Shown here one piece after another: positions 1-11,017 of a stretch of 64,000 nt of DNA. The number at the start of each line of letters is the position of its first letter. Position 1 is the first letter of the stretch. Source of the DNA: Microbacterium enclense (GTDB lineage Bacteria; Actinomycetota; Actinomycetes; Actinomycetales; Microbacteriaceae); contig NZ_RBZY01000003.1 in assembly GCF_004022425.1 (NCBI RefSeq), positions 1 to 64,000 on the forward strand. Reading direction: 5' to 3'. Below the pieces are notes generated by a model that was not told where the DNA came from, ran no database searches, and worked only from the letters and a program-made list of their open reading frames with translations. The position numbers were made by a program, and so were the translations under genes.

Positions 1-870
1 CCCGCCGCGCGCCGCTCCCGGCCCGCCGCCGTACGTGCCCGCGACCGGCGCCGCCGACGGCTGGTCATCGGCATCCTGGCCGCCGCCGTGGTGGGTCTGA
101 TCGTGGCCGCGGCGATTCCGCTCACGCACCTCGTGTCCGCCTGGAACGCCGAGACCCGCCGCGCGTCCATCGACCTGGCGGGCTTCGACCCCGGTTTCCT
201 CATCGACGACGCGGACTTCTACGACGGGAATGCGATGGATGCCGACGGCATCCAGGAGTTTCTCGACGACAAGGTCGGAGACTGCGCCAACGCCTCCTGC
301 CTGAACGTGCTGCGCGTCGACCTGCCCCCGCGCGACGCGATCGTGTCGCCGGACACCGGTGAGACCGTGTGCGAGGCGTACGACGGCGGGCAGCTCACCG
401 CGGCGCAGATCATCGACCGGGTGCAGCGAGCGTGCGGGATCTCGGCGAAGGTGCTGCTCGTCACGCTGCAGAAGGAGCAGAGTCTCGTCTCGGGGCGCCT
501 CGCGCGCGCACCGTCCGCCCGGGCACTGGGGGCCGCCATGGGCGCGCGGTGCCCCGACGATGCGGCGTGCGATCCGGGCCAGGCGGGCTTCGCCGCGCAG
601 GTGGCGCAGGGAGCGACCGACCTCAAGACCTACCGGGCCTCGCAGTTCATGCGGCAGCCGGGGACGCACTACATCGCGTACTCGCCCGACCCCGCGTGCG
701 GGGGCACCGACGTCGAAATCCGCAATCACGCCACCGCGGCGCTGTACAACTACACGCCGTACCAGCCGAACGGTGCGGCGATCGCCGCTCGGTGGGACGA
801 GGGCGACGCCTGCTCGACCTACGGCAACCGCAACTTCGCGCTGTACTGGAAGCTCTGGTTCGGCGCGTGA
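1..870 (+). CDS. Membrane-anchored secreted protein with lysozyme-like region (5' end outside window)
   Basis: The frame is open from base 1, so the start lies to the left. The visible part begins with an arginine-rich stretch (RARDRRRRR), then one hydrophobic segment (about residues 21-45, LVIGILAAAVVGL), then a roughly 240-residue domain with several cysteines that should lie outside the cell. The segment KVLLVTLQKEQSLV has the look of the catalytic-glutamate helix of lysozyme/transglycosylase folds. The C-terminal part (GTHYIAYSPDP, ALYNYTPYQPN, YWKLWFG) is aromatic, as in cell-wall associated domains. A role in wall turnover or surface attachment is inference. I do not recognise a named family with certainty. 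Confidence 0.6.
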   Translation, partial: PAARRSRPAAVRARDRRRRRLVIGILAAAVVGLIVAAAIPLTHLVSAWNAETRRASIDLAGFDPGFLIDDADFYDGNAMDADGIQEFLDDKVGDCANASCLNVLRVDLPPRDAIVSPDTGETVCEAYDGGQLTAAQIIDRVQRACGISAKVLLVTLQKEQSLVSGRLARAPSARALGAAMGARCPDDAACDPGQAGFAAQVAQGATDLKTYRASQFMRQPGTHYIAYSPDPACGGTDVEIRNHATAALYNYTPYQPNGAAIAARWDEGDACSTYGNRNFALYWKLWFGA

Positions 871-887
871 ACGGCGGAATCACAGTG

Positions 888-916
888 TTGTGATTTCGTT
901 ATGAACCGGCGATAAT
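888..916 (+). promoter_or_regulatory. Promoter of the DUF3145 gene, overlapping an inverted repeat
   Basis: A -35 box TTGTGA (888-893), a 17-base spacer and a -10 box GATAAT (911-916) fit a housekeeping sigma promoter for the gene starting at 992. The -35 overlaps a perfect 7-bp inverted repeat, AATCACA-GTGT-TGTGATT (878-895), which could be an operator. No experiment supports it here. Confidence 0.5.
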
Positions 917-991
917 GACCGAGACAACCGAACAGCCGCCACCGCTCTCGCGCAGGTCGTAGGGGAAGACGTACCTGACGAAGGAGAGACC

Positions 992-1495
992 ATGGCGACC
1001 ACGTCTTCGCGCGGAGTGATCCTCATCCACTCGGCGCCACGCGCGTTGTGCCCCCACCTGGAGTGGGCGGCGGGACGCGCTCTCGGCCGTGCGGTGAACT
1101 TCGACTGGTCCGACCAGCCCGTGCTGTCCGGCAGTCGGCGCGCCGAGTTCTACTGGGAGGGTCCCGTCGGCACGGGCGCGGCCCTTGCGAGCGCCATCCG
1201 CGGATGGGAGCACCTGCGTTTCGAGGTGAGCGAGGACCCCACCCCGCGCAGCGATGGCGGCCGCTGGATGCACACGCCGGGGCTCGGTATCCACTATGCC
1301 CAGACGGATGCCGCCGGCAACGTCGTCATCGGCGAAGACCGCGTGCGCTACGCCATGGAGGTCTCGGCCGGTGACGCGTTCGAACTGCAGCGCGAGCTCG
1401 ACGTCGCCCTCGGGTCCGCGTGGGACGACGAGCTCGAACCCTTCCGCCACGCCGGCGACGACCAGCACGTCGTCTGGCTGCACAAGGTCGGGTGA
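992..1495 (+). CDS. DUF3145 family protein
   Basis: A 167-residue soluble protein that matches the actinobacterial DUF3145 family, recognised from the N-terminal TSSRGVILIHSAPRALCPHLEWA and the WEG...GWEHLRFEV...RWMHTPGLG pattern. Its function is not known. ATG at 992 is preceded by a good ribosome site (GAAGGAGAGACC). It converges on the fatty-acid synthase operon, and the two are separated by a strong hairpin. It has the full family length. Confidence 0.85.
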   Translation: MATTSSRGVILIHSAPRALCPHLEWAAGRALGRAVNFDWSDQPVLSGSRRAEFYWEGPVGTGAALASAIRGWEHLRFEVSEDPTPRSDGGRWMHTPGLGIHYAQTDAAGNVVIGEDRVRYAMEVSAGDAFELQRELDVALGSAWDDELEPFRHAGDDQHVVWLHKVG

Positions 1496-1581
1496 AGATG
1501 TCGGGTGGGGGAGGCGCCACTACCGGAGGCCGGTGACCGCTTCCCGGTACCGGGACCGCGTATCCCTCACTCGATGAAACA

Positions 1582-1633
1582 CCGAACGCCCCCGTCATCC
1601 CCGCCGCAGTCGGGGGATGCCGGGGGCGTTCGG
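1582..1633. terminator. Bidirectional terminator hairpin between DUF3145 gene and fabF
   Basis: CCGAACGCCCCCG (1582-1594) pairs perfectly with CGGGGGCGTTCGG (1621-1633), and an inner arm ATCCCC/GGGGAT extends the stem. It lies between two convergent genes and only 6 bases beyond the fabF stop, so it probably ends transcription from both sides. There is no T-run, which is common in high-GC actinobacteria. Confidence 0.75.
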
Positions 1634-1639
1634 CCGTGA

Positions 1640-2878
1640 TCAGACGGAGGCGATCGCGACGACGGCGTTGTGTCCGCCGAAGCCGAAAGAGTTGCTGATG
1701 GCCAGCTGATCGCCCGAGCCGAGCTCGACGGGCGCGCCGGAGATCGCGAACGGCACCTCGGGGTCCTGCTCGGTGATGTTGATCGTGGGCGGGGCCACCC
1801 GGTTCTTCAGCGCCAGCACCGTGAAGATCGCCTCGAGGGCGCCCGTGCCACCCAGGAGGTGGCCCGTGGATGCCTTGGTCGCCGACACCGGGATCTCGTC
1901 GACGCGGTCGCCGAACACGGCGCGCAGCGCCTGGTACTCGTTCGGGTCGCCGACGGGGGTCGACGTGGCGTGGGCGTTGATGTGCGTGACGTCGTCGGGC
2001 GACGCACCCGCCATCTCCAACGCCATGCGCACGGCACGGGCGGCACCGCGGCCCTCGGGGTCGTTGGCGGTGATGTGGTACGAGTCGGCTGTGACGCCGC
2101 CGCCCACGATCGTGGCGTAGATCTTCGCCCCGCGGGTCTTCGCGTGCTCCTCGGTCTCGAGGATCAGCACACCGGCACCCTCGCCCATGACGAAGCCGTC
2201 ACGGTCGACGCTGCCGGGACGCGACGCGGTCGCGGGGGAGTCGTTGCGCTTGGACAGCGCCTGCATCGACGCGAATGAGGCGATGGTGATCGGGTGGATC
2301 GCCGACTCGGTACCGCCGGCGATCACGACGTCCGCCAGACCGTCGCGGATGTGCTGCACGGCGTTGACGATGGACTCGGTGCTGGAGGCGCACGCGGACG
2401 CCACGGTGCGAGCGAACGCGCGGGCGTTGAAGTGGAGCGAGAGGTTGCCGGCCGCGGCGTTGGGCATGAGCATCGGCACCGTCATCGGCATGACCCGGCG
2501 CGGGCCCTTCTCGCGCAGCGTGTCCCACGCGTCGAGGAGCGTCCACACGCCGCCGATGCCGGTGGCGAAGTCGACGCCGAGGCGGTCGGGGTCGATGTCA
2601 GGGGCCCCGGCGTCCTCCCACGCCTCCTTCGCCGCGACCATCGCGAGCTGCGACGAGGGGTCGAGACGCTTGGCGACGGGACGCTCGAGGACGGTCTCGG
2701 GCCGCACGAGCGCCTCGGCGGCGAAGGTGACGGGCAGCTGGTACTGCTCGACCCATTCGTGCTCGAGGGTGCGCGCGCCGGATGCACCGGACAGCAGCGC
2801 GTTCCAGCTCTCGGGTGCCGTGCCGCCGATGGGCGAGGTGGCACCGATACCGGTGACGACGATGCGGGGTGTGCTCAT
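1640..2878 (-). CDS. fabF: 3-oxoacyl-[acyl-carrier-protein] synthase II (KAS II)
   Basis: Condensing enzyme that elongates acyl-ACP with malonyl-ACP in type II fatty-acid synthesis. The KAS active-site triad is visible: the nucleophile in SACASSTES, His in NAHATSTPVGDPNE and His in NSFGFGGHNAV. I chose ATG at 2878 (protein MSTPRIVVTGIG, 412 residues), because AAGGA lies just upstream; a longer frame to 2935 adds 19 residues not typical of the family. It is the last gene of the aceE-regulator-fabD-fabH-acpP-fabF operon. Length is normal. Confidence 0.97.
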   Translation of the reverse strand: MSTPRIVVTGIGATSPIGGTAPESWNALLSGASGARTLEHEWVEQYQLPVTFAAEALVRPETVLERPVAKRLDPSSQLAMVAAKEAWEDAGAPDIDPDRLGVDFATGIGGVWTLLDAWDTLREKGPRRVMPMTVPMLMPNAAAGNLSLHFNARAFARTVASACASSTESIVNAVQHIRDGLADVVIAGGTESAIHPITIASFASMQALSKRNDSPATASRPGSVDRDGFVMGEGAGVLILETEEHAKTRGAKIYATIVGGGVTADSYHITANDPEGRGAARAVRMALEMAGASPDDVTHINAHATSTPVGDPNEYQALRAVFGDRVDEIPVSATKASTGHLLGGTGALEAIFTVLALKNRVAPPTINITEQDPEVPFAISGAPVELGSGDQLAISNSFGFGGHNAVVAIASV

Positions 2879-2943
2879 GCTGGAATCCTTGGTGCGGCCG
2901 GAAAGGTCGTGACCGGTGGGGGCCGCAGCCCCCACCGGGAGAG

Positions 2944-3192
2944 TCAGGACTGGTTCGACGAGATGTACGTGACGGCGTCACCGACGGTCTTGAGGTTCTT
3001 GACCTCGTCGTCGGGGATGGTGACGCCGAACTTCTCCTCGGCGTTGACGACGATCGTCATCATCGAGATCGAGTCGATGTCGAGGTCGTCGGTGAACGAC
3101 TTCTCGAGGGCGACCTCGTCGGCCGAGATGCCGGTCTCGTCGGTGATGAGCTCGGCAAGGCCGGCGAGAACCTCGTCGTTGGTGAATGCCAT
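2944..3192 (-). CDS. acpP: Acyl carrier protein
   Basis: An 82-residue acidic protein that carries growing acyl chains on 4'-phosphopantetheine. The attachment serine is Ser41 in DDLDIDSISMM. An AGGAG site precedes the ATG at 3192. It lies between fabH and fabF, as expected for a type II fatty-acid synthase operon. Size and motif are typical. Confidence 0.97.
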   Translation of the reverse strand: MAFTNDEVLAGLAELITDETGISADEVALEKSFTDDLDIDSISMMTIVVNAEEKFGVTIPDDEVKNLKTVGDAVTYISSNQS

Positions 3193-3268
3193 GATTTCTC
3201 CTGTTGTTGGGGGCGGGCCCGGGGAGTCGTCCCGAGCCCCGATCAGTCTAGAGTTCGACGACGCTGCG

Positions 3269-4273
3269 TCAGGGGAGGACGACGACCTGCGCGCCGAAGA
3301 CGAGACCGGCGCCGAAGCCGATCTGCAGGGCGAGGCCGCCGCTGAGCTCGGGGTGTTCCTCGAGCAGTCGGTGGGTGGCCAGCGGGATCGAGGCGGCCGA
3401 GGTGTTGCCGGTCGTCTCGATGTCGCGGCCGATGACGACGGACTCCGGCAGACCCAGCTGCTTCGCGAACTCGTCGATGATGCGCATGTTGGCCTGATGG
3501 GGCACGAACGCCGCCAGGTCGGAGGGCTGGATGCCGGCGGCCTCGATGGCCTGTCGGGCGACCTTCACCATCTCCCAGACGGCCCAGCGGAAGACGGTCG
3601 GACCCTCCTGGCGCAGGGTCGGCCACGGTGCGGAGCCGTCGCGGAACTCGGTCAGCGTCGCGTTCATGCCGACGGCGTCAGCCTTCGAACCGTCGGACCC
3701 CCAGATCGTGGGCCCGATGCCGGGGGTGTCGCTCGGGCCGACCACGACGGCCCCGGCGCCGTCGCCCAGAAGGAAGGAGATGCTCCGGTCCGTGGGGTCG
3801 ACGATATCGCTGAGCTTCTCGGCGCCGACGACGACGACGTGCGTCGCGAGACCGCCGCGGATGAGGGCGTCGGCCTGGGCGACGCCGTACGCGAAGCCAG
3901 CGCAGGCGGCATTGACGTCGTAGGCTGCGGCCGGGTTCGCGCCGATGCGGTCGGCCACGATCGCCGAGGCGGACGGCGTCTGCTTCGGGTTGCTGATGGT
4001 GGCGACGATGACGGCGTCGATCGCGCTCGGCTCCACGCCCGACTTCTCGATGGCCTCGCGGGCGGCGTCGGATGCCAGGTCGATGGCATCCGTTCCCGAG
4101 TCGGCGCGGACGCGCGTGACGATGCCGGTCCGCTGACGGATCCACTCGTCGCTGGAGTCGATCGGCCCGACGAGGTCGTCGTTCGGAACGTAGTTCTCAC
4201 CGCGGGCGGCGCCGTACGCGTAGATGCGCGTGTGGGCCGGTCCCTGCAGCTGGCGGAGGGTGGGGGTGCTCAT
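3269..4273 (-). CDS. fabH: 3-oxoacyl-ACP synthase III (initiating KAS III)
   Basis: Starts fatty-acid synthesis by condensing an acyl-CoA primer with malonyl-ACP. The Cys-His-Asn triad is visible as Cys124 (NAACAGFAYG), His259 (FVPHQANMR) and Asn290 (ETTGNTSAAS). It has 334 residues, the normal size. The ATG overlaps the fabD stop by 4 bases (ATGA), which points to translational coupling. Actinobacterial FabH often prefers branched primers, but the sequence alone does not settle that here. Confidence 0.96.
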   Translation of the reverse strand: MSTPTLRQLQGPAHTRIYAYGAARGENYVPNDDLVGPIDSSDEWIRQRTGIVTRVRADSGTDAIDLASDAAREAIEKSGVEPSAIDAVIVATISNPKQTPSASAIVADRIGANPAAAYDVNAACAGFAYGVAQADALIRGGLATHVVVVGAEKLSDIVDPTDRSISFLLGDGAGAVVVGPSDTPGIGPTIWGSDGSKADAVGMNATLTEFRDGSAPWPTLRQEGPTVFRWAVWEMVKVARQAIEAAGIQPSDLAAFVPHQANMRIIDEFAKQLGLPESVVIGRDIETTGNTSAASIPLATHRLLEEHPELSGGLALQIGFGAGLVFGAQVVVLP

Positions 4274-5190
4274 GCCTGCTCTCCCTTCAGGAGTGCGACG
4301 GCCGCGTCGAGGTCGTCCGGGGTCTTGACTGCGACGATCGGGGTTCCGCGCAGTGCGCGCTTGGCCAGGCCCGTGAGGGCACCGGCGGGCGCGAGTTCGA
4401 TGATGCCGGTCACACCGTGCTCGGCGAAGGACGACATGCTGAGGTCCCAGCGCACGGGCGAGGCGACCTGCGAGACGACGAGGTCGACGGCCCGGCGACC
4501 GTCATCGACGACGGAGCCGTCCGAGTTGGTCCACAGCGTGGTCTCGGGGGTGGATGCCGTGACATCGGCTGCCGCCACGCGCAGGGTCTCGACGGCGGGC
4601 TCCATGAAACGGGTGTGGAACGCGCCCGCGACCTGCAGCGCGATCACTCGAGAGCCGCGCGGGGCCTCGGCCGCGAGGTCGGCGAGGGCGGACAGCTCAC
4701 CGGCCGCGACGATCTGGCCGCCGCCGTTGTAGTTCGCGGGGGTCAGGCCGAGGTCGGCGAGACGGTCGAGCACGGTCTGCTCGTCGCCGCCCACGACGGC
4801 GCTCATCCCTGTCTCGACGGCTGCCGCGGCCTCGGCCATCGCGCGACCGCGGATTCCGACGAGCCGCAGGGCGTCCGCCTCGGACAGGACACCGGATGCC
4901 GCCAGCGCGGCGAACTCGCCCACGGAGTGGCCGGCGATGCCGTCGGCACCCCGGCCGGCGCGGTCGCGCAAGACGTTCCATGACAGCAGGCTCGCCGCCA
5001 CGATGAGGGGCTGCGCGACGCTGGTGTCGCGGATCCGGTCGGCATCCCATTCGGTGCCGGCGGCGAGGAGGTCGACGCCGGCGTGCTCGGACGCTTCGGC
5101 CAGACGCTCACGCGTCCCGTCCATCTCGAGCCACGGGGAGAGGAAACCGGGGGTCTGCGAACCCTGCCCGGGGAAGACGGCGATGATCAC
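4270..5190 (-). CDS. fabD: Malonyl-CoA:ACP transacylase
   Basis: Loads malonyl groups onto ACP for the neighbouring synthases. It has the N-terminal FPGQGSQ motif, the nucleophile Ser89 in GHSVGE and the catalytic His192 in AGAFHTRFM. At 306 residues it has the family's usual length. It is coupled to fabH through a 4-base overlap and follows the PucR-type regulator gene by 82 bases. Confidence 0.96.
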   Translation of the reverse strand: MIIAVFPGQGSQTPGFLSPWLEMDGTRERLAEASEHAGVDLLAAGTEWDADRIRDTSVAQPLIVAASLLSWNVLRDRAGRGADGIAGHSVGEFAALAASGVLSEADALRLVGIRGRAMAEAAAAVETGMSAVVGGDEQTVLDRLADLGLTPANYNGGGQIVAAGELSALADLAAEAPRGSRVIALQVAGAFHTRFMEPAVETLRVAAADVTASTPETTLWTNSDGSVVDDGRRAVDLVVSQVASPVRWDLSMSSFAEHGVTGIIELAPAGALTGLAKRALRGTPIVAVKTPDDLDAAVALLKGEQA

Positions 5191-5272
5191 CGTCCCATCC
5201 TGTCAAGGATCGGACCGCCTGTTCTGGAGATATCGGCACAAGAAATCGGCGTGTCTTTGTGCGCGCCGTGCA

Positions 5273-6544
5273 TCAGCGCGAGGCGGCGGACCGCCGTGGC
5301 GCCGAACCGCGGCGGCGCGTGGCCTCGGTTCCCATGGATCCGAGGATGAGCGCGGTCTGCAGGATGAGCGCCTCGCGGGGGCCCGTGGCATCCCACCCGA
5401 TGACCTCGGACACGCGCTTCAAGCGGTACCGCACCGTGTTGGGGTGGACGAACAGCTCACGCGCCGTGGCCTCGAGCGATCGGCCGTTGTCGAGGTAGCT
5501 CCACAGCGTCGCGACGAGGTCCGCGCTGTGCGCCTGAAGCGGTCGATAGACACGCTCGACGAGGGTTTGCTTCGCGACCGTGTCGCCGGCGAGAGCACGT
5601 TCGGGGAGGAGATCGTCGGCCTCGACGGGACGCGGGGCGTGTCGCCACGCGCGAGCGACGGCGAATCCGGCGAGGGCGGCGCGGGCGCTCTGTCCGGCAT
5701 CGACGAGCGCGGCGACGGCGGGGCCGAGGACGAGGTGGCCGGAACCGAAGCCCGGCTCGAGGCGCTTCGCGATCTCGGTGAACGGCAGCTCCCCGGCGTC
5801 CTCGCGTCCGCGGACCGGAAGGTCGGCACGGCCCACCACGAGCACGAGCCGCGACCCTTGCACGCCGATGAGCACGTCGACACCGAGTTTGCGCGACGTG
5901 CGCCGGACGTGGTCGACGTCGAGCTGCGGGGGAGTCGTGCCGACGAGCACCGCGACCTCGCCGTGACCGTGCCACCCGAGGGCAGCGATGCGGCTGGGGA
6001 GTTCGTCGTCGGCTTCGCCGGTGAGGATCGAGTCGACGACGAGGGCTTCGAGGCGCGCGTCCCAGAGTCCTCGGGCTTCGGCGGCGCGCGCGTAGACGTC
6101 GGCCGCAGCGAAGGCGACCTCGCGCGAGTACGACAGCATCGCCTCGCGCACGCGTTCGCTGCGACCCGCAACGCGTTCCTCCATGACCTCGACGGTGACG
6201 CGGACGAGCTGGAGGGTCTGGGTCAGGCTGACGCTCCGGAGGAGCTCGCGGGGTGCCGCGGCGAAGATGTCGGCGGCGATCGCCGGGGTCGACGCGGGCT
6301 CCTCGAACCACTGCAGGAACGAGGTGATACCCGCCTGCGCCACTAGCCCGACCGCGGAGCGGCGGGCCGGTGGCATCTCGGCGTACCAGGGCAGCGTCTC
6401 TTCGAGCCGCTGGATCGTCGCGGTCGCGAGGTCGCCCGAGATCCGGCGCAGCCACGCCAGGGTCTCGGCCTTCTCCTCGGCGGCCCGGGAGGAAGCGGTC
6501 GACCCGCTCCCTCCCGAACCGTTCGCGTCCGCGCGATCGGTCAC
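5273..6544 (-). CDS. PucR-type regulator of the fatty-acid synthase operon (MabR-like)
   Basis: A 423-residue protein. Its C-terminal helix-turn-helix (about residues 350-400, GRSLEATARELFVHPNTVRYRLKRV in the frame) is the PucR/CdaR type. The N-terminal 300 residues form a GGDEF-like/PucR sensory region. In mycobacteria the equivalent position, between aceE and fabD, is held by MabR (Rv2242), which controls the FAS-II genes, and the gene order here is the same. Control of the downstream fab genes by acyl-CoA or acyl-ACP is inference. It starts 4 bases after the aceE stop, so the two are probably co-transcribed. Confidence 0.85.
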   Translation of the reverse strand: MTDRADANGSGGSGSTASSRAAEEKAETLAWLRRISGDLATATIQRLEETLPWYAEMPPARRSAVGLVAQAGITSFLQWFEEPASTPAIAADIFAAAPRELLRSVSLTQTLQLVRVTVEVMEERVAGRSERVREAMLSYSREVAFAAADVYARAAEARGLWDARLEALVVDSILTGEADDELPSRIAALGWHGHGEVAVLVGTTPPQLDVDHVRRTSRKLGVDVLIGVQGSRLVLVVGRADLPVRGREDAGELPFTEIAKRLEPGFGSGHLVLGPAVAALVDAGQSARAALAGFAVARAWRHAPRPVEADDLLPERALAGDTVAKQTLVERVYRPLQAHSADLVATLWSYLDNGRSLEATARELFVHPNTVRYRLKRVSEVIGWDATGPREALILQTALILGSMGTEATRRRGSAPRRSAASR

Positions 6545-6548
6545 GCGA

Positions 6549-9275
<2,727 letters not shown>

Positions 9276-9292
9276 GGAAGACCTTTCGTCGT

Positions 9293-9309
9293 CTGGCAGG
9301 TCATGCCAG
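9293..9309. promoter_or_regulatory. Inverted repeat in the aceE leader
   Basis: CTGGCA-GGTCA-TGCCAG is a perfect 6-bp inverted repeat that ends 17 bases before the aceE GTG. Its position suits a repressor or activator site for the aceE-fab operon. I do not know which protein would bind it. Confidence 0.3.
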
Positions 9310-9419
9310 AGAATCGCCATACTCGTGCGGCAACCCTTGTCTGCTCCGCACAATTCACCACCGTCCAGCCTAGTCAGTCGAAGCCGCGCCGGATGCGCAC
9401 GAGGAGCCGGAACGAGAAG

Positions 9420-9443
9420 GGATGCCTCGGCGGCGAGGCATCC
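9420..9443. repeat. Perfect hairpin in the aceE / membrane-gene divergent region
   Basis: GGATGCCTCG-GCGG-CGAGGCATCC is a perfect 10-bp stem with a 4-base loop, between divergent genes. It contains two copies of the GGATGCC/GGCATCC heptamer that is frequent in this chromosome. It could be a terminator-like barrier or a protein site. Nothing else in the 222-base gap is recognisable. Confidence 0.4.
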
Positions 9444-9497
9444 GTCCGTCTCCGCGTCGCGCCCGGCTCGCGACGCGCCGAGGTCTAGCCTGAGCGC

Positions 9498-10193
9498 GTG
9501 ACCTCCAGCGAGCACGCGGCATTCCGCACCCGGCCGGAGCACCGCTGGCCGGTGTTGATCTGCCTGGGCCTGGGGACGTTGCTGTATGCGGTGCTCCCGA
9601 GCGACGTCTCGGGGGCGCTGCGGTACGTCGTCGTCGGGGCGAGCGTGTTGTGCGCGATCCCCATGCTGATCGCCCACCCCACGCGGTACGACCGGGATTC
9701 GCGCGTCGGGCGCGGGTTCGCCCTGGCCTTCGTGACCGTGCTGCTCGCCGCGAACCAGGTCGCCTTCGTGCTGCTCGTGCACCAGCTCCTCGCGGGGCAG
9801 GGGACCGGAGCCGTGACCCTGCTCGGCGCCGCGCAGGTGTGGGCGATCAACGTCATCGGCTATGGCGCGGTCTATTGGGAGATGGACCGCGGGGGGCCGG
9901 TCGCCCGACGCCGCGACCCGCGCGACCAGCTGCCACCCGCCGACTTCCAGTTCCCGCAGGATTCCGACGGGGATGCCGTGAGCGAGGTGAAGCGTCGGTC
10001 ATCGAACGCGGCGGACTGGGCGCCGGGCTACATCGACTACCTGTACTTCTCGGCATCCAACGCGATGGCCTTCAGCCCCACCGACGTGATGCCCCTGAGC
10101 GTCCGCGCGAAGCTGTTCATGATGGTGCAGGCCATCACGGGGTTCGTGCTGCTGGCGCTGGTGATCGCGCGGAGCGTGAACATTTTGAGCTGA
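9498..10193 (+). CDS. DUF1345-like integral membrane protein
   Basis: A 231-residue protein with about five membrane segments (residues 17-33, 40-57, 70-95, 105-125 and 205-228). The last third ([20 protein letters not shown] and [11 protein letters not shown]) matches the ending of DUF1345 proteins and also resembles the pore end of two-helix ion channels. The start is GTG at 9498. It is divergent from aceE and has no operon partner of known function. Channel or transporter activity is inference. Confidence 0.65.
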   Translation: MTSSEHAAFRTRPEHRWPVLICLGLGTLLYAVLPSDVSGALRYVVVGASVLCAIPMLIAHPTRYDRDSRVGRGFALAFVTVLLAANQVAFVLLVHQLLAGQGTGAVTLLGAAQVWAINVIGYGAVYWEMDRGGPVARRRDPRDQLPPADFQFPQDSDGDAVSEVKRRSSNAADWAPGYIDYLYFSASNAMAFSPTDVMPLSVRAKLFMMVQAITGFVLLALVIARSVNILS

Positions 10194-10323
10194 GGTTCGG
10201 GGCGGCGCGGCGGTGGGAACGTCTACCGGCACGTGCTCACGGTGCGACACCCGCGGACGAACGCGATTCGGTCGAGAGTCAAGCGGGGATGCGTTCGGTC
10301 TTCTCGCGATTACGGTTCAGCCG

Positions 10324-10626
10324 ATGAAGCTCCTTCCCTCACTACGCGCGATGGCGCTCGGGGTGGCTCTCCTGGCCGCGTCGGTAGCCGTCATCATGGT
10401 GATCGCCGGCCCCACCTCGGCTGTGGTCGTCTCGTCGTCGATCTCGGTCAGCGCGCTCGTCGCCGCGTCGGTCGTGGGTGAGGGTCGCTGGGCGCGCGCA
10501 TATCGACGGAGCGTCCGAGCCGGATTCCAGTCGCGCTGCAAGGTGTGCGGGGTGAAGGTGCCGCGCGGCGATGCCGTGTGCTCACCCGAACACCTCGAGG
10601 AGTACGAGGCCCGCACGGCCTGGTGA
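10324..10626 (+). CDS. Small membrane protein with C-terminal zinc-binding motif
   Basis: A 100-residue protein (start MKLLPSLRAM) with two adjacent membrane segments (about residues 7-27 and 31-48), then a basic stretch and a cysteine motif CKVCG...CSPEH (about residues 71-90) that looks like a treble-clef or zinc-ribbon remnant. An upstream in-frame ATG at 10213 would add an unstructured 37 residues and is less likely. Function unknown. Confidence 0.55.
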   Translation: MKLLPSLRAMALGVALLAASVAVIMVIAGPTSAVVVSSSISVSALVAASVVGEGRWARAYRRSVRAGFQSRCKVCGVKVPRGDAVCSPEHLEEYEARTAW

Positions 10627-10723
10627 GCACTGAGCTGCCGCAGCGGTATGTGCCGCGAAGGGTCGGGACACGGGCGCGGTAACCCTCCCCGATACGTCGT
10701 TCTGGCGGCGACGCGTTCGCGGG

Positions 10724-10903
10724 TCAGCGCTCGGCGTTGCGCCCCCTGCGCCAGAGCAGGACGAGCCCGATGGCAGCGATGATCACCACTCCGATCGAAC
10801 GACGGGGGAAGTCGCCCGCAATGACCTCGGAGACGGCGATCACCGATCCCCCGACGAGGGCGACCGACACGAGGATGATCCCCGCCCAGCGTCGCCCACT
10901 CAT
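10724..10903 (-). CDS. 59-residue two-segment membrane protein
   Basis: Reading leftward from ATG at 10903 gives MSGRRWAGIILVSVALVG..., two hydrophobic segments (residues 6-29 and 37-51) joined by a short charged turn, and a basic tail WRRGRNAER before TGA. Positive residues flank both segments. This is a typical small actinobacterial membrane protein, just short of 60 residues. It lies 16 bases downstream of tRNA-Val on the same strand. Function unknown. Confidence 0.5.
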   Translation of the reverse strand: MSGRRWAGIILVSVALVGGSVIAVSEVIAGDFPRRSIGVVIIAAIGLVLLWRRGRNAER

Positions 10904-10919
10904 GGTGTGAGGCCATCGG

Positions 10920-10992
10920 TGGGCCCTGCCGGGATCGAACCGACGACATCCACGGTGTAAACGTGGCGCTCTACCAGCTGAGCTAAAGGCCC
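10920..10992 (-). tRNA. tRNA-Val (anticodon UAC)
   Basis: The leftward strand folds into a full cloverleaf. The acceptor stem GGGCCTT pairs with AGGGCCC (one G-T pair), the D arm is GCTCAGCTGGTAGAGC, the anticodon arm is CCACG-TTTACAC-CGTGG with anticodon TAC, and the T arm is GTCGG-TTCGATC-CCGGC. The discriminator base is A. The genome continues CCG, so CCA is not encoded. Confidence 0.96.
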
Positions 10993-11017
10993 TGGATGCC
11001 TCGAGTCTAGCCGGGCC

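Noticed and set aside
2294-4732. Rightward open frame of 812 codons over the fab genes
   Set aside because: Antisense shadow of fabF, acpP, fabH and fabD, whose catalytic motifs are all on the other strand.
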